NCBI GenBank assembly: GCA_020846935.1
Contig: JADLCY010000001.1
Coordinates: 558,001-622,000, forward strand
Length of the DNA stretch: 64,000 nucleotides
From: Gemmatimonadaceae bacterium
GTDB lineage: Bacteria; Gemmatimonadota; Gemmatimonadetes; Gemmatimonadales; Gemmatimonadaceae
Reading direction: 5' to 3'
Shown here: piece by piece, positions 36,964 to 45,440 of the stretch
How positions within the stretch are numbered: the stretch's first letter is position 1
Layout: every line of letters begins with the position of its first letter
Position numbers and translations under genes: made by a program
Notes under the pieces: model-generated
The model's database searches: none
What the model saw: only the letters and a program-made list of their open reading frames with translations
What the model was told of the DNA's origin: nothing

Positions 36964-38397
36964 CTAGACGTCAGCTCTGGCAGCGTTGGCCACACCGACG
37001 CTTCGCGCCCCGCGCGCGATCGCGGCGATGCTCAACTCCACGTCGCGCTCGGTCGTGGCCCACGACGAAACGCTGATGCGCACCGCTGGACGCCCCTGCC
37101 ACACCGTGCCGCCACACCAGCAGGTCCCGTCCTCCTGGATCGCCGCGACCACACGGTCCGTCGTTGCTGCATCGCCGAACGCCACGAGCACCTGATTGAG
37201 CACGACGTCGTTCAGGATCTCGAACCCCTCATCGCGGAGCCCCGTGGCGAAACGCTCGGCGTGGCGACAACAGCGCTCGACGAGGTCGGCGACGCCCGCG
37301 CGCCCCAGCGTTCGGAGCGCGGCCCACACGTCCACGCCGCGCGCGCGCCGCGATAGCTCCGGGGTGAAGTCCGACGGGTTCCGATGCGCCGTCTCCATCG
37401 GAAGGTATGCCGCACTGATCGACATGGCTCGCTGCAGGTCGGCGGGGTTGCGCACGAACGCGATGCCGCAGTCGTAGGGCACGTTGAGCCACTTGTGCGC
37501 ATCCGTCGCCCACGAATCGGCCAGCGCCGCCCCCTGTGTCAGGTGCGCGCGCGCCGGCGCCGCGCTTGCCCACAGGCCAAAGGCACCGTCCACGTGCAGC
37601 CACGCGCCGGTCGCGCGCGTCTGCTCGGCGATGGCCGCAACCGGGTCGCAGCTCCCCGTGTTCACGTTGCCCACCTGAACGCACACGATCGTTGGGCCAT
37701 CAACACGCGGCAGACCCGTCGCGATCATGCGCCCCTGCCCATCCACCGGCACGGTGACCACACGGGATCTGCCGAGCCCCAGGAGGCCGAGCGCTTTGAG
37801 CACGCTCGGATGCTGCTCGGCGCTCACCACCACCGTGATCGGTGGTGCGCCGAAGAGGCCATCGGCTTCGACGTCCCATCCGGCGCGCGCGAGCACCACC
37901 TGCCGGGCGGCGGCGAGCGCGGTGAAGTTCGCCACCGTCGCGCCGGTGACGAACGCACCGCCCGTGCCCGGAGGCAGTCCGAGGAGCTGCACGAGCCAGC
38001 GCAACGCGGTCTGCTCCAGCTGCGCGACGAACGGTGTCACCCGGTGAATGCCGGTATTCTGGTCCCACGCCGTCGCGAGCCAGTTCGCCGCGACCGTGAT
38101 CGGGAGCGCACCACCGATGACAAACCCGAAGAAGCGGGGACCCGCCATCGCCATGGAGGCCGGTGACCCCACGTCGTCCAGCATGGCGAGCACGGCGCGC
38201 GGATCGTCCGACGCATCGGGCAGTTCGCCGTCGAACCGCCCGAGGTGTTCGAGTGCCTCGGGCACTGGAGCCACGCGGCGGTCGGGAAGCCCTTCGAGGT
38301 AGCGAATGGCGCGGCTTGCGCCGTCTGCGAGGAGGGGACGCATCCGTGGAAGATACGGGTGCAACGTGCCACGGGCCCGACTGCGACGCCGTGACAC
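36964..38397 (-). CDS. PLP-dependent group II decarboxylase family enzyme
   Basis: A 477-residue cytosolic enzyme of the aromatic-L-amino-acid/glutamate decarboxylase fold. The PLP lysine is at about residue 302 in WATDAHKWLNVPYDCG, with LHVDGAFGLW supplying the ring-nitrogen Asp and AEQHPSVLKA the stacking His. The first 18 residues are basic and poorly conserved in style, so Met19 at 38343 could be the true start; GGGGGG upstream of 38397 supports the longer form. Substrate is unknown. It converges on the GMC operon and lies 12 bases past the cupredoxin gene stop, so those two may be co-transcribed. Confidence 0.85.
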   Translation of the reverse strand: MSRRRSRARGTLHPYLPRMRPLLADGASRAIRYLEGLPDRRVAPVPEALEHLGRFDGELPDASDDPRAVLAMLDDVGSPASMAMAGPRFFGFVIGGALPITVAANWLATAWDQNTGIHRVTPFVAQLEQTALRWLVQLLGLPPGTGGAFVTGATVANFTALAAARQVVLARAGWDVEADGLFGAPPITVVVSAEQHPSVLKALGLLGLGRSRVVTVPVDGQGRMIATGLPRVDGPTIVCVQVGNVNTGSCDPVAAIAEQTRATGAWLHVDGAFGLWASAAPARAHLTQGAALADSWATDAHKWLNVPYDCGIAFVRNPADLQRAMSISAAYLPMETAHRNPSDFTPELSRRARGVDVWAALRTLGRAGVADLVERCCRHAERFATGLRDEGFEILNDVVLNQVLVAFGDAATTDRVVAAIQEDGTCWCGGTVWQGRPAVRISVSSWATTERDVELSIAAIARGARSVGVANAARADV

Positions 38398-38409
38398 GTG
38401 CCCCCCGCC

Positions 38410-39243
38410 CTACTCGATGGTGAGTACCTGGAGCATTCCGTGGGCAAGGTGCGAACGACCGTCCGTGGCATCGGGCACGAAGCACACCAGCAGGTAGATC
38501 CCGCGCGTGAAGTCGCCCGTCAGGGTGACGGCCTTCCCCGGTGAGAGCGCACTCGTCCCACCCCAGACCTGGAATGGCGGAGGCCCCTGCCGGGTACGCG
38601 ACCACGCCATGGCGTCGTCCGCCGTTTTGCCAGGCTCGAGCTTCATGATCTCCACGTGATGCGGCTGCGCGGCCTTGTTCTCCACGGCGATCGTGTGTCG
38701 CCCGGCGGTGAGCGACGGAGCGAACGTGAAGGAGTAGTCGTCGAGCGTGAGCCGAGTGTCGGCACGAGGCGCCGGCTCGCTTCGGCGCGACGACGGCACG
38801 ACGGTGATCTCACGCGCCATGCCCTTGGCCACGTGTCGCACACCGTCGTGTGGTGAACTGATGACGCAGATGACGGCATACTTGCCGGGCTCGAGCTGCA
38901 TCGTGACGTCACCGTTGCCACCGAGCGTTGCCTCGGGACCGCCAACGAAGGTCAGCCAGGACGGGAAGGCGCCCTTGGCGCTCATGACCTGCATGACATC
39001 GCGGAGCTCACGACCACTTGGGATCCGCACGAGTTGCACGTGATGGAACTCCTTGCCGTTGCTCGCCAGCTGGACGCGGGTGAGCCCGGCCGGCACGGTG
39101 TCGGGCGCCTGAAAGGCGTAGTCCGTTGCGGTGATGACGAGGTCGCGAGGATGCGTGCCGCGTGGTGCAGCGTCGACAAAGGCCGCGCCCGCCAGCGCGA
39201 CGAGGAGCACGGGGACGAGGCGGAGAACCGTATGAGTGCGCAT
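38410..39243 (-). CDS. Periplasmic protein with two cupredoxin-like domains
   Basis: A 277-residue exported protein (leader VLRLVPVLLVALAGAAFVDA). Two similar halves each run from ATDYAFQAPDTVPAG or DDYSFTFAPSLTAG, through a His-bearing strand (KEFHHVQLV, QPHHVEIM), to a C-terminal loop with Cys, His and Met at equal spacing (C-x10-H-x4-M in both: CVISSP...RHVAKGM and CFVPDA...SHLAHGM). His, Cys, His and Met are the classic type 1 copper ligands, though the loop is longer than in plastocyanin. Electron transfer or copper binding is a fair inference. A GTG at 39255 is an alternative start. Confidence 0.65.
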   Translation of the reverse strand: MRTHTVLRLVPVLLVALAGAAFVDAAPRGTHPRDLVITATDYAFQAPDTVPAGLTRVQLASNGKEFHHVQLVRIPSGRELRDVMQVMSAKGAFPSWLTFVGGPEATLGGNGDVTMQLEPGKYAVICVISSPHDGVRHVAKGMAREITVVPSSRRSEPAPRADTRLTLDDYSFTFAPSLTAGRHTIAVENKAAQPHHVEIMKLEPGKTADDAMAWSRTRQGPPPFQVWGGTSALSPGKAVTLTGDFTRGIYLLVCFVPDATDGRSHLAHGMLQVLTIE

Positions 39244-39408
39244 GGATGTCTTCACGGGTGATTGGTCGCCGGGAGACTACCGGCGCCGACCCGCGCGATG
39301 CACCCGCCGGTTGGCTTGACGCGCGCCCTGCCGAAGCGGGGGGCCTGCACTCCCCTCGCCACCATGCCAGCCGCAGCCGTCACCTCATCACTGCCGAGCC
39401 CTCACTCG

Positions 39409-39846
39409 TCAGGCGTTCCGCGGCGACGGGTAGCGTCGCTTCACTTCGGCAATGGATCCAGCGACGAGCTGCTCCAGCACCGACAGGTCGACGTCGGCCA
39501 GTTGTCTGATGTGGAGGCAGGATCTCCCCATGGTGTGCTTGCCGAGTGACGCCAGGGCGGCGCGCTGACTGGCTGAGTCGGCGATCACGTACACCACCAG
39601 GTCGCGCCCTCGAATGGCGAAGCTCGCGAGCGGCGCCTCGCCCGTGCGACCGGTCTCATAGGTGTATCGATACGAGCCATACCCAACGATACTCGGCCCC
39701 CACATCCGTGGCGTCTTGCGAGTGACCCTCCTGAGCATCGCCATCAGAGTGCGGCAGTCCTTGCGTTGGTGTTCACTGGCTCGAGCCGCGATGTAAGCGC
39801 CGACGCTGGCGTCCGTCGGCTTGGTCTTGATTTCGCGTCTCGCCAT
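39409..39846 (-). CDS. DUF1801 (YdhG-like) protein
   Basis: A 145-residue cytosolic protein matching DUF1801: DCRTLMAMLRRVTRKTPRMW, GPSIVGYGSYRYTYETGRTG and the C-terminal CLHIRQLADVDLSVLEQLV. The family is widespread, with a SufE/YdhG-like fold and no proven enzyme activity. GGAGGAGG precedes the ATG. It is a single gene. Confidence 0.88.
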   Translation of the reverse strand: MARREIKTKPTDASVGAYIAARASEHQRKDCRTLMAMLRRVTRKTPRMWGPSIVGYGSYRYTYETGRTGEAPLASFAIRGRDLVVYVIADSASQRAALASLGKHTMGRSCLHIRQLADVDLSVLEQLVAGSIAEVKRRYPSPRNA

Positions 39847-39949
39847 GGCGTTGCCCTCCTCCAGGTCGCACGGTTTCGGCCCTCGACGGAGGCCATCATC
39901 GTCGCCACGTTACACTCCAGCCATTGACGGCACCATGAGGAGGCAGCGC

Positions 39950-40396
39950 ATGACCTCGCGGGTACTGGCTGGCGTCGGGGCTCTCGCCGCCATTGGGCTG
40001 GTGTTGATCGTCCTCCTCCCCAGATCCTATCACGACGTGACGCACGTGGATGGCGTCGTGATGGCGGGCGGATCGCCACTCGCCGGCGCTATCGTGGCCA
40101 TCAGCTTTCCTCAACCCTCGCGCGGCGGTGGCGCTCGCGTCATCAGCGACTCGCGAGGATGTTTCCACCTTTTTGCGCGTCACAGCACGCACGATCGCAC
40201 GGCGCGACTGAGCGTGCGCGCGGCGCACGGGGTCGCCTGGGAGTGGGTGGGGCAAGACGCGCGCGATCTGGTGGCCGAGGTGCGCCTATCAAACGTCGGC
40301 GGGAGGAACGGGGGCGGAGATGTCCGCCAGCCCGAGTTCCCGCGCGACTCCGCCCTGAGGCGCTGTCATGGGATGCCGGTCGACACGACACGCTAA
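39950..40396 (+). CDS. Membrane-anchored protein with carboxypeptidase-regulatory-like domain
   Basis: A 148-residue protein. The ATG at 39950 is chosen because AGGAGG lies six bases upstream. One N-terminal membrane segment (VLAGVGALAAIGLVLIVLL) is followed by VDGVVMAGGSPLAGAIVAI and RVISDSRGCFHLFA, the outline of a CarboxypepD_reg/transthyretin-like beta domain outside the membrane. The C-terminal third is low-complexity. Function is unknown. Confidence 0.55.
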   Translation: MTSRVLAGVGALAAIGLVLIVLLPRSYHDVTHVDGVVMAGGSPLAGAIVAISFPQPSRGGGARVISDSRGCFHLFARHSTHDRTARLSVRAAHGVAWEWVGQDARDLVAEVRLSNVGGRNGGGDVRQPEFPRDSALRRCHGMPVDTTR

Positions 40397-40627
40397 CCTG
40401 GGGCGTCACCGCCGCTTCAGGCACCCTGGGGGTACGCCTCCCGAGGGTGGCACGGAGCCGGGGATGAGATCTGATGGCCCATCCCCGCTACCCGTCGCAC
40501 CGCGCCGGCCGGATCAGCAACCAGCAGGCGCAGCAGGTGGTTTGCCATGAATGCCGGGGCTGATCAAGCACGGGCTCGCGATCCCCGAGCTCGCAGCGGC
40601 GTAACACGCGCGCCGCGATTCAATGCA

Positions 40628-41032
40628 TCAGCGAGGCACGCCAATGCCCGCGAGCGCCTGGAGCGCGACACCCATTCCGATCGCCAGAAGCCAGAGCGCC
40701 AGTCCCTCGAACCGCTTCTCCAGCCTCTTCGCGGATGATACGGGCTGGCTTGGCTGCTCCCCGTGACGCAGGATCTCGTGACTCTGGCGCACGCGATCGA
40801 TGAGCGAGAACTGCACGAGGAACGCCAGGAGCGCCGACAGGAACAGCATTCCAGTCGCGATCATGATCTTGATGAAGAACTTCCGATCGCCGTCCACGAA
40901 CTGGCCGAGCGCGATCAACCCGCCCGCGGTGGTCATCGCGATCGTTCCGAGCTGCTTGAGGTAGTCAAACGACAGGCCAACCGCCGTGTCCAGACTGACC
41001 TTGTCTTCGTGCGCGCGAGGCTGTTGCTCCAT
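40628..41032 (-). CDS. Small membrane protein of unknown function
   Basis: A 134-residue protein with a polar N-terminus, a hydrophobic segment TIAMTTAGGLIALGQF, a long one (IMIATGMLFLSALLAFLVQF) and a third near the C-terminus (LALWLLAIGMGVALQAL). A charged helical loop lies between the second and third. GGAG lies nine bases before the ATG. No family was recognised. Confidence 0.55.
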   Translation of the reverse strand: MEQQPRAHEDKVSLDTAVGLSFDYLKQLGTIAMTTAGGLIALGQFVDGDRKFFIKIMIATGMLFLSALLAFLVQFSLIDRVRQSHEILRHGEQPSQPVSSAKRLEKRFEGLALWLLAIGMGVALQALAGIGVPR

Positions 41033-41132
41033 TGAGCTATGCTCCGGGGATCCCGATCCGACAGCCCACCGAGCTGTACCTGGCCGGCGTCAGGACGCAG
41101 CGGTCCGCCGCGCCGCGACACATTCAACAATG

Positions 41133-41543
41133 CTACCGCTGGCGACGCGTTCGCCACAGCGTCAGCGCAATGAGAGACGTCGGCGCCGCAAGCAGCAGCC
41201 AGCCGTTCACATCGTTCGGTCGCCGAAAGGCGACCACGATCACCACGGCAGCGACAAGGCAGTAGCCAGTCGTCACGCCCGCAACGAACCAGGACTTCCG
41301 GCGCGACCAGCCAAGGCTCAGGAGAAGCACCAGCGGCACGCCAAAAAGCGGTGGCGACAGGTTGCCTCGCACGATGCCCGCAATCGCGAGCGTCAGAGCG
41401 CACCAGAGCACAGCAAGCCCCGTGTTCGGCCAGGAGCGATGACGTCGATGATCGATCACGATCATCACGGCCGCGAGTGGAACCGCCAGGCCGATGAGTA
41501 TCGCACCAGCCAGCCACCAGAAAGAGAGGAGGTTCTCAAGCAT
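41133..41543 (-). CDS. Small polytopic membrane protein of unknown function
   Basis: A 136-residue protein with about four hydrophobic segments (WWLAGAILIGLAVPLAAVMI, AVLWCALTLAIAGIV, LFGVPLVLLLSLGW, YCLVAAVVIVVAF) and basic loops. GGGAG lies seven bases before the ATG. It is followed on the same strand by another orphan membrane protein gene. No family was recognised. Confidence 0.5.
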   Translation of the reverse strand: MLENLLSFWWLAGAILIGLAVPLAAVMIVIDHRRHRSWPNTGLAVLWCALTLAIAGIVRGNLSPPLFGVPLVLLLSLGWSRRKSWFVAGVTTGYCLVAAVVIVVAFRRPNDVNGWLLLAAPTSLIALTLWRTRRQR

Positions 41544-41865
41544 GTCGAAGACTCCCTGTGCCGTCGTTGAGTGCGATCGTCATGCGCCCACCCCTGTGGG
41601 ACACGAGCTTGGAGAGGAAGTCTCACAGCGCGAGTCCGTCGCCACCCACCGGCAGCGTGCGGTACGGCTTGAACGCTGCAGCGAAGTCGGCCATGCCCGG
41701 AAGGTGCTGCGGCACTGTGCGGCCCACTTGCCGCCAAGGCCCTCGCGATAGACATGAAGCTGCGGCACTGCGATCTCTGATTATCGTCCGGATTGCGATC
41801 GGGCGCGCCACCCACATCGGGCCTGACGAGGACGACGCCTTGCCTGCCGCGCTCCGAGTGCGTGG
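41544..41865. other. Gap without a confident gene; possible decayed coding sequence
   Basis: 322 bases between an orphan membrane protein and the YeeE/YedE pair. On the minus strand one frame reads ADFAAAFKPYRTLPVGGDGL, meets TGA at 41623, and continues DFLSKLVSHRGGRMTIALND up to the next gene's start. This could be a gene disabled by a stop codon, but it equally could be chance openness in GC-rich DNA. Confidence 0.25.
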
Positions 41866-42276
41866 TCAGCGCGACTTCTGCAGGCCATGCACCCACGCGC
41901 CGAGCGCGATCCCGCCGAGCGCCCAGAGCACGGGCCAGTTGCCCGCGCCGAGCGAGGCAATCGCCGGGCCGGGACACACACCGCTCAGTCCCCAGCCGGC
42001 ACCAAAGATCGCGGCGCCCACGATGGTATCGCGATCGAGCACCGATGGATGCACCCCGAATCGCTCGGCGAGCACCGGCTTTCGCATGAGGCGTGGCAGG
42101 AGCTGGTACGCCACCAGCGCGACTCCGGCCGCGCCGCCCAGGACGAGCATGAGCCCGAAGTCCTGCCACTCCAGGAACGACAGAACGACCTCGGGCCTGA
42201 TCATCGCCGACAGTGCAAGCCCGAATCCGAAGAGCGCTCCGCAACACAGCACGGTGAGCGTCGAAGCCAGCTTCAT
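41866..42276 (-). CDS. YeeE/YedE-family transporter half (second subunit)
   Basis: A 136-residue membrane protein with the family motif GWGLSGVCPGPAIASLG, whose cysteine lines the thiosulfate path in related transporters. About four helices; it starts MKLASTLTVLCCGALFGFGL. The ATG lies in the stop of the first YeeE/YedE gene (ATGA overlap). Together the two short proteins correspond to the halves of a full-length YeeE/YedE protein and should act as a heteromer importing thiosulfate or a related sulfur compound. Confidence 0.85.
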   Translation of the reverse strand: MKLASTLTVLCCGALFGFGLALSAMIRPEVVLSFLEWQDFGLMLVLGGAAGVALVAYQLLPRLMRKPVLAERFGVHPSVLDRDTIVGAAIFGAGWGLSGVCPGPAIASLGAGNWPVLWALGGIALGAWVHGLQKSR

Positions 42277-42746
42277 CGCGCCACCACCCGCGCCACTAGC
42301 TGCGCCGTGACCATGGCCGAGGCGACGAACGTGAGCACCGCCAGGAGCGAGGGCAGCTGCAACGATGCCAGGCCGCAGATGCCATGACCCGAGGTGCAGC
42401 CATTCGAGAGACGCGCGCCGTACCCGGCGAGGAGCCCACCGATCAGCAACCGCCACCATGGCACGGTCGTGGTGAGGTCGACGTCTGGACCCAGCAGCAG
42501 GAGCCACGCGAGCGCGCCCAGCACCAGGCCCACGGCGTACACCAGGCGCCACCTGCGACTCGACACGAATCGCTCCTGCCGGAAGTACGCCGCACGTGAG
42601 ACGAACGACCAGGTGGACGTGAACACCGTGCTCATGCCGCCGATCAGGCCCGTCATCGCGAACAGGAGCGACACGCCAATTCCGATCAGCAGGCCGCCGG
42701 CGAGGAACGTTTGCCAACCGGTCGGAAACAGCGTATTTGGTGTCAT
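42273..42746 (-). CDS. YeeE/YedE-family transporter half (first subunit)
   Basis: A 157-residue membrane protein with the partner motif LSNGCTSGHGICGLASLQ, the first-half cysteine signature of YeeE/YedE transporters. Hydrophobic segments include FLAGGLLIGIGVSLLFAM and LVYAVGLVLGALAWLLLLG. The ATG at 42746 overlaps the stop of the amino-acid permease gene, and its own stop overlaps the second half, so three transporter genes are translationally chained. Confidence 0.85.
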   Translation of the reverse strand: MTPNTLFPTGWQTFLAGGLLIGIGVSLLFAMTGLIGGMSTVFTSTWSFVSRAAYFRQERFVSSRRWRLVYAVGLVLGALAWLLLLGPDVDLTTTVPWWRLLIGGLLAGYGARLSNGCTSGHGICGLASLQLPSLLAVLTFVASAMVTAQLVARVVAR

Positions 42747-44266
42747 CGGGCCGCCTTCGCCTTCCAGGCGAAGTACACCGGGACGCCCAGCAGCACGATG
42801 ACGAGCCCCGGCCACGTGGTCGCGGTGCGATACACGAAGAGGACCGCCAGCACCGCGACCACGCCGATCATGTAGAGCGCCGGCAGCCAGGGGTAGCCGA
42901 ACGCGCGGTACGGTCGCGGAAGGTCTGGCCGCGTGCGGCGCAATCGGAAGATCCCGGCGATGGTCAACAGATAGAAGATCAGCGCCGCCGACACCACGTA
43001 GTCGAGCAGGTTGCTGTAGAGGTTGCCGTACGTGCCTGTTGTCGCGTTGTAGGTGCGCGGCAGCACCAGCGCCGCGGCCCAGATGCCTTCGAGCGCGAGG
43101 CCCCAGCCAGGCACCTTTGCACGGTTGAGCGTGGCCACGCGTTCGAAGAAGAGCCTGTCACGCGCCATCGCATAGAACGCGCGTGCCCCGGCCAGGATCA
43201 GGCCGTTGTTGCAGCCGAAGGTCGACACGATGATGCCCACCGCCATGATGGTCGCGCCGAACCCGGGAAAGACCGCGTCGAGCGTCGCGGTCGCGACGCG
43301 GTCTGACGGTGCGTGCTGAATCGCGTCGAACGGGAGCGTGACCAGGTACGCGACGTTGGCCAGAAGATACAGGCCGATGACGATCGACGTGCCGAAGGCC
43401 AGCGACAGCGGGATGTTGCGGCGTGGATCCTTCACCTCGCCGGCCGTGAAGGTGATGTTGTTCCACGCTTCCGACGAAAAGAGCGACCCGGTCTGCGACA
43501 CGCACAGCGCCACGATCAGGCCAAACGTGGTGAGCGCCGACACTCCGGGCACGATGTCCGTGGCGCCGCGCACGGTCCAGAACTCGCCGAAGTTGTCGCC
43601 CACCGCGACCGCGTTCCACCCGAGCAGCAGGCCGACGGCGATCAGCGCGAGCAGCGCGCCGGCTTTGGCCGTCGTGAAGACGTTCTGGATCAGCTTTCCG
43701 TATTCGAGGCCGCGCGTGTTGGTCCAGGTCAGCAACGCGATCATGAGGATGCCGACGAGCTGCGTCGTCGACAGCGAGATCGCGTAGCCCGAGCTGACAT
43801 GGATGGGCGCGATGAGGTAGTTGGCGTCGTCGACCCATGGCACCAGCACACCGAGGTAGCGCGCGAAGCCCACGGAGACCGCGGCGATGGTCCCGGTCTG
43901 GATGACGAGGAACAGCGTCCATCCATAGAGGAAGCCCCAGAGCGGCGAGAAGGCTTCGCGCAGGTAGACGTATTGGCCGCCGGCGCGCGGCATCATCGCC
44001 GCCAGTTCGCCGTACGACAGCGCACCCAGCACGGTGAGCACGCCGGTCAGAACCCAGGCTGCCAGCAACCAGCCCGGCGCGCCGAGCACGCGGCCCATGT
44101 CGGCTGACACGATGAAGATGCCGGAACCGATCATGGACCCGACGACCACCATCGTCGAATCATAGAGTCCTAGGCCCCGATGGAACTCGGTGTCGAGCTC
44201 CTCGGCCTGGCGAGCGGTGGCGGCCGGCCTGTCTGATGTCTCCTGCATGCGGTTCTTCGGGCTCAC
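42743..44266 (-). CDS. APC-family amino-acid permease
   Basis: A 507-residue, roughly twelve-helix permease of the amino acid-polyamine-organocation superfamily, close to the LAT type. GSMIGSGIFIVSADMGRVLG is the substrate-binding first helix with the GSGIF motif, and FSSEAWNNITFTAGEVKDP lies in the helix 6 region. Start choice is uncertain between 44266 and 44248. Its stop overlaps the first YeeE/YedE gene. The coupling to putative thiosulfate uptake suggests a sulfur-amino-acid or sulfur-compound theme, by inference. Confidence 0.88.
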   Translation of the reverse strand: MSPKNRMQETSDRPAATARQAEELDTEFHRGLGLYDSTMVVVGSMIGSGIFIVSADMGRVLGAPGWLLAAWVLTGVLTVLGALSYGELAAMMPRAGGQYVYLREAFSPLWGFLYGWTLFLVIQTGTIAAVSVGFARYLGVLVPWVDDANYLIAPIHVSSGYAISLSTTQLVGILMIALLTWTNTRGLEYGKLIQNVFTTAKAGALLALIAVGLLLGWNAVAVGDNFGEFWTVRGATDIVPGVSALTTFGLIVALCVSQTGSLFSSEAWNNITFTAGEVKDPRRNIPLSLAFGTSIVIGLYLLANVAYLVTLPFDAIQHAPSDRVATATLDAVFPGFGATIMAVGIIVSTFGCNNGLILAGARAFYAMARDRLFFERVATLNRAKVPGWGLALEGIWAAALVLPRTYNATTGTYGNLYSNLLDYVVSAALIFYLLTIAGIFRLRRTRPDLPRPYRAFGYPWLPALYMIGVVAVLAVLFVYRTATTWPGLVIVLLGVPVYFAWKAKAAR

Positions 44267-44457
44267 TGCTCGGGTGGACGAGCCGGTCTGGCTCCGACGC
44301 TCTTACGCGGGTTGTTCGAACCGCGCGCGACCAGGTGTTTCCCGTTCAGCGTCGCGACCGCAATCAACGCGCGGGCCGACGCTTGTCCACTACTCCCGCT
44401 CAGTGGCTCCCCGGGCGGCGTTCTCGTCAGGCCTCGGCCCGGCCCCTGAACGCCTCC

Positions 44458-44825
44458 TCACGAACACGTCCGACCTCCAGCTGATCGATTGCCGGCACGC
44501 CGAGCCTCTGCCTCCGTCATAGAGCGGCCCTGCTTGGTGTTTCCATAGAAGCGAGTCCCGGCGCAGTGGTAGACCCGAGAACCGGTGTTCACCCAGACCC
44601 GCGTGTTCTCAGGTGCGCCTCCACATGCTCTGCCGTAGGCGGGTCGGTAGCCGCGCCCTGAGCGTCGGCCTCGAGCAGGTATCGTCCGCGCCGCGTCGTG
44701 CCGAAGTGCCGTGCCGCGCTGGCCTCAAACGTCCACGAGCCGTCGGCAGTGAACGCCCACGTATCAGTCGCCGTCGCGACGCCCCACTGGCGCGCGTTGC
44801 AATTGGCGATCGGAAGCGCTGTCAC
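44458..44825 (-). pseudogene. Frameshifted gene encoding two copies of a GxRxYG...EAEA...GYRPAYGxAC motif
   Basis: From the GTG at 44825 the frame reads to ARHFGTTRRGRYLLEADAQG and then soon stops at 44589. Shifting one base near 44649-44657 continues the same motif as GYRPAYGRACG and runs into a second copy: VWVNTGSRVYHCAGTRFYGN, then GRSMTEAEARRAGNRSAGG and RTCS before a stop at 44458. Copies one and two align residue by residue, so one G has probably been lost from a short G run. The result is a pseudogene, a sequencing error or programmed frameshifting. The start overlaps the stop of the DHFR-like gene (GTGA). The motif resembles a small domain in secreted or nuclease-linked bacterial proteins; its function is not known to me. 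Confidence 0.75.
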
Positions 44826-45352
44826 GCCGGCACGTAGGTCAGCCTGACGACACTCTCGTCCACCCGATCATGGGTCACGAGTCGGAGTGGCGGCCGAGGT
44901 CCGGCGAAGTAAGGCTTGCCGTGACCAAGCACGACGGAGTGCAGGTAGATCCGATACTCGTCGATCAGGCCAAGCTCGGCGACGCTCTGTGCCAGGTCCG
45001 GGCCCGCCACTTCGATCTCCCCGTCACGCTCGGCCTTGAGCCTGCGGATCGCGCTTGCAAGGTCGTGCCCGACGAGCGTGGCGTTTGGGCCGACCGACGT
45101 CAGCGAGCGCGAGACGACCCATTTCGGTTGACTCCGCCACGCCGCGGCGAAGGCGTGCTCGTCTGCACCCCATTCGGGGTGGTCGTCGTCCCAATAGCGC
45201 ATGACCTCATACATCTGCCGCCCGTAGAGGCTCCCCGCCTGTCTCCGCACCTCCTCGATGAAGTGGCGAAAGAGCGCGGGGCTGGGCGCAAACGCCGTGT
45301 GGTCAACGTAGCCGTCCAGCGATTGATTCATTCCGAACACGAGCGTTGCCAT
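44822..45352 (-). CDS. DHFR/RibD C-terminal-like reductase
   Basis: A 176-residue cytosolic protein of the dihydrofolate reductase/RibD_C superfamily: VFGMNQSLDGYVDH at the N-terminus, GRQMYEVMRYWDDD, then EIEVAGPDLAQSVAELGLID and YLHSVVLGHGKPYF. These stand-alone proteins are presumed NAD(P)H-dependent reductases of unknown substrate. AGGAG lies six bases before the ATG. It is translationally coupled to the frameshifted motif gene downstream. Confidence 0.85.
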   Translation of the reverse strand: MATLVFGMNQSLDGYVDHTAFAPSPALFRHFIEEVRRQAGSLYGRQMYEVMRYWDDDHPEWGADEHAFAAAWRSQPKWVVSRSLTSVGPNATLVGHDLASAIRRLKAERDGEIEVAGPDLAQSVAELGLIDEYRIYLHSVVLGHGKPYFAGPRPPLRLVTHDRVDESVVRLTYVPA

Positions 45353-45440
45353 GTCAGCTCCTCTCTCTCAGCCCGTCAACGCGGTGTTCGAGCATCGTCG
45401 ATGGCAGCGAAGGCTTTGACGCCACAGGCCGCGCGCCGAA

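Noticed and set aside
40474-40563. 29-codon frame with a CxxC pair in the gap 40397-40627
   Set aside because: There is no convincing ribosome site and it is too short to support without conservation data.
44589-44825. Intact 78-residue gene after the DHFR-like gene
   Set aside because: Its last 20 or so residues depart from the repeat motif exactly where the neighbouring frame continues it, so the intact small gene is better explained as the front half of a frameshifted gene.
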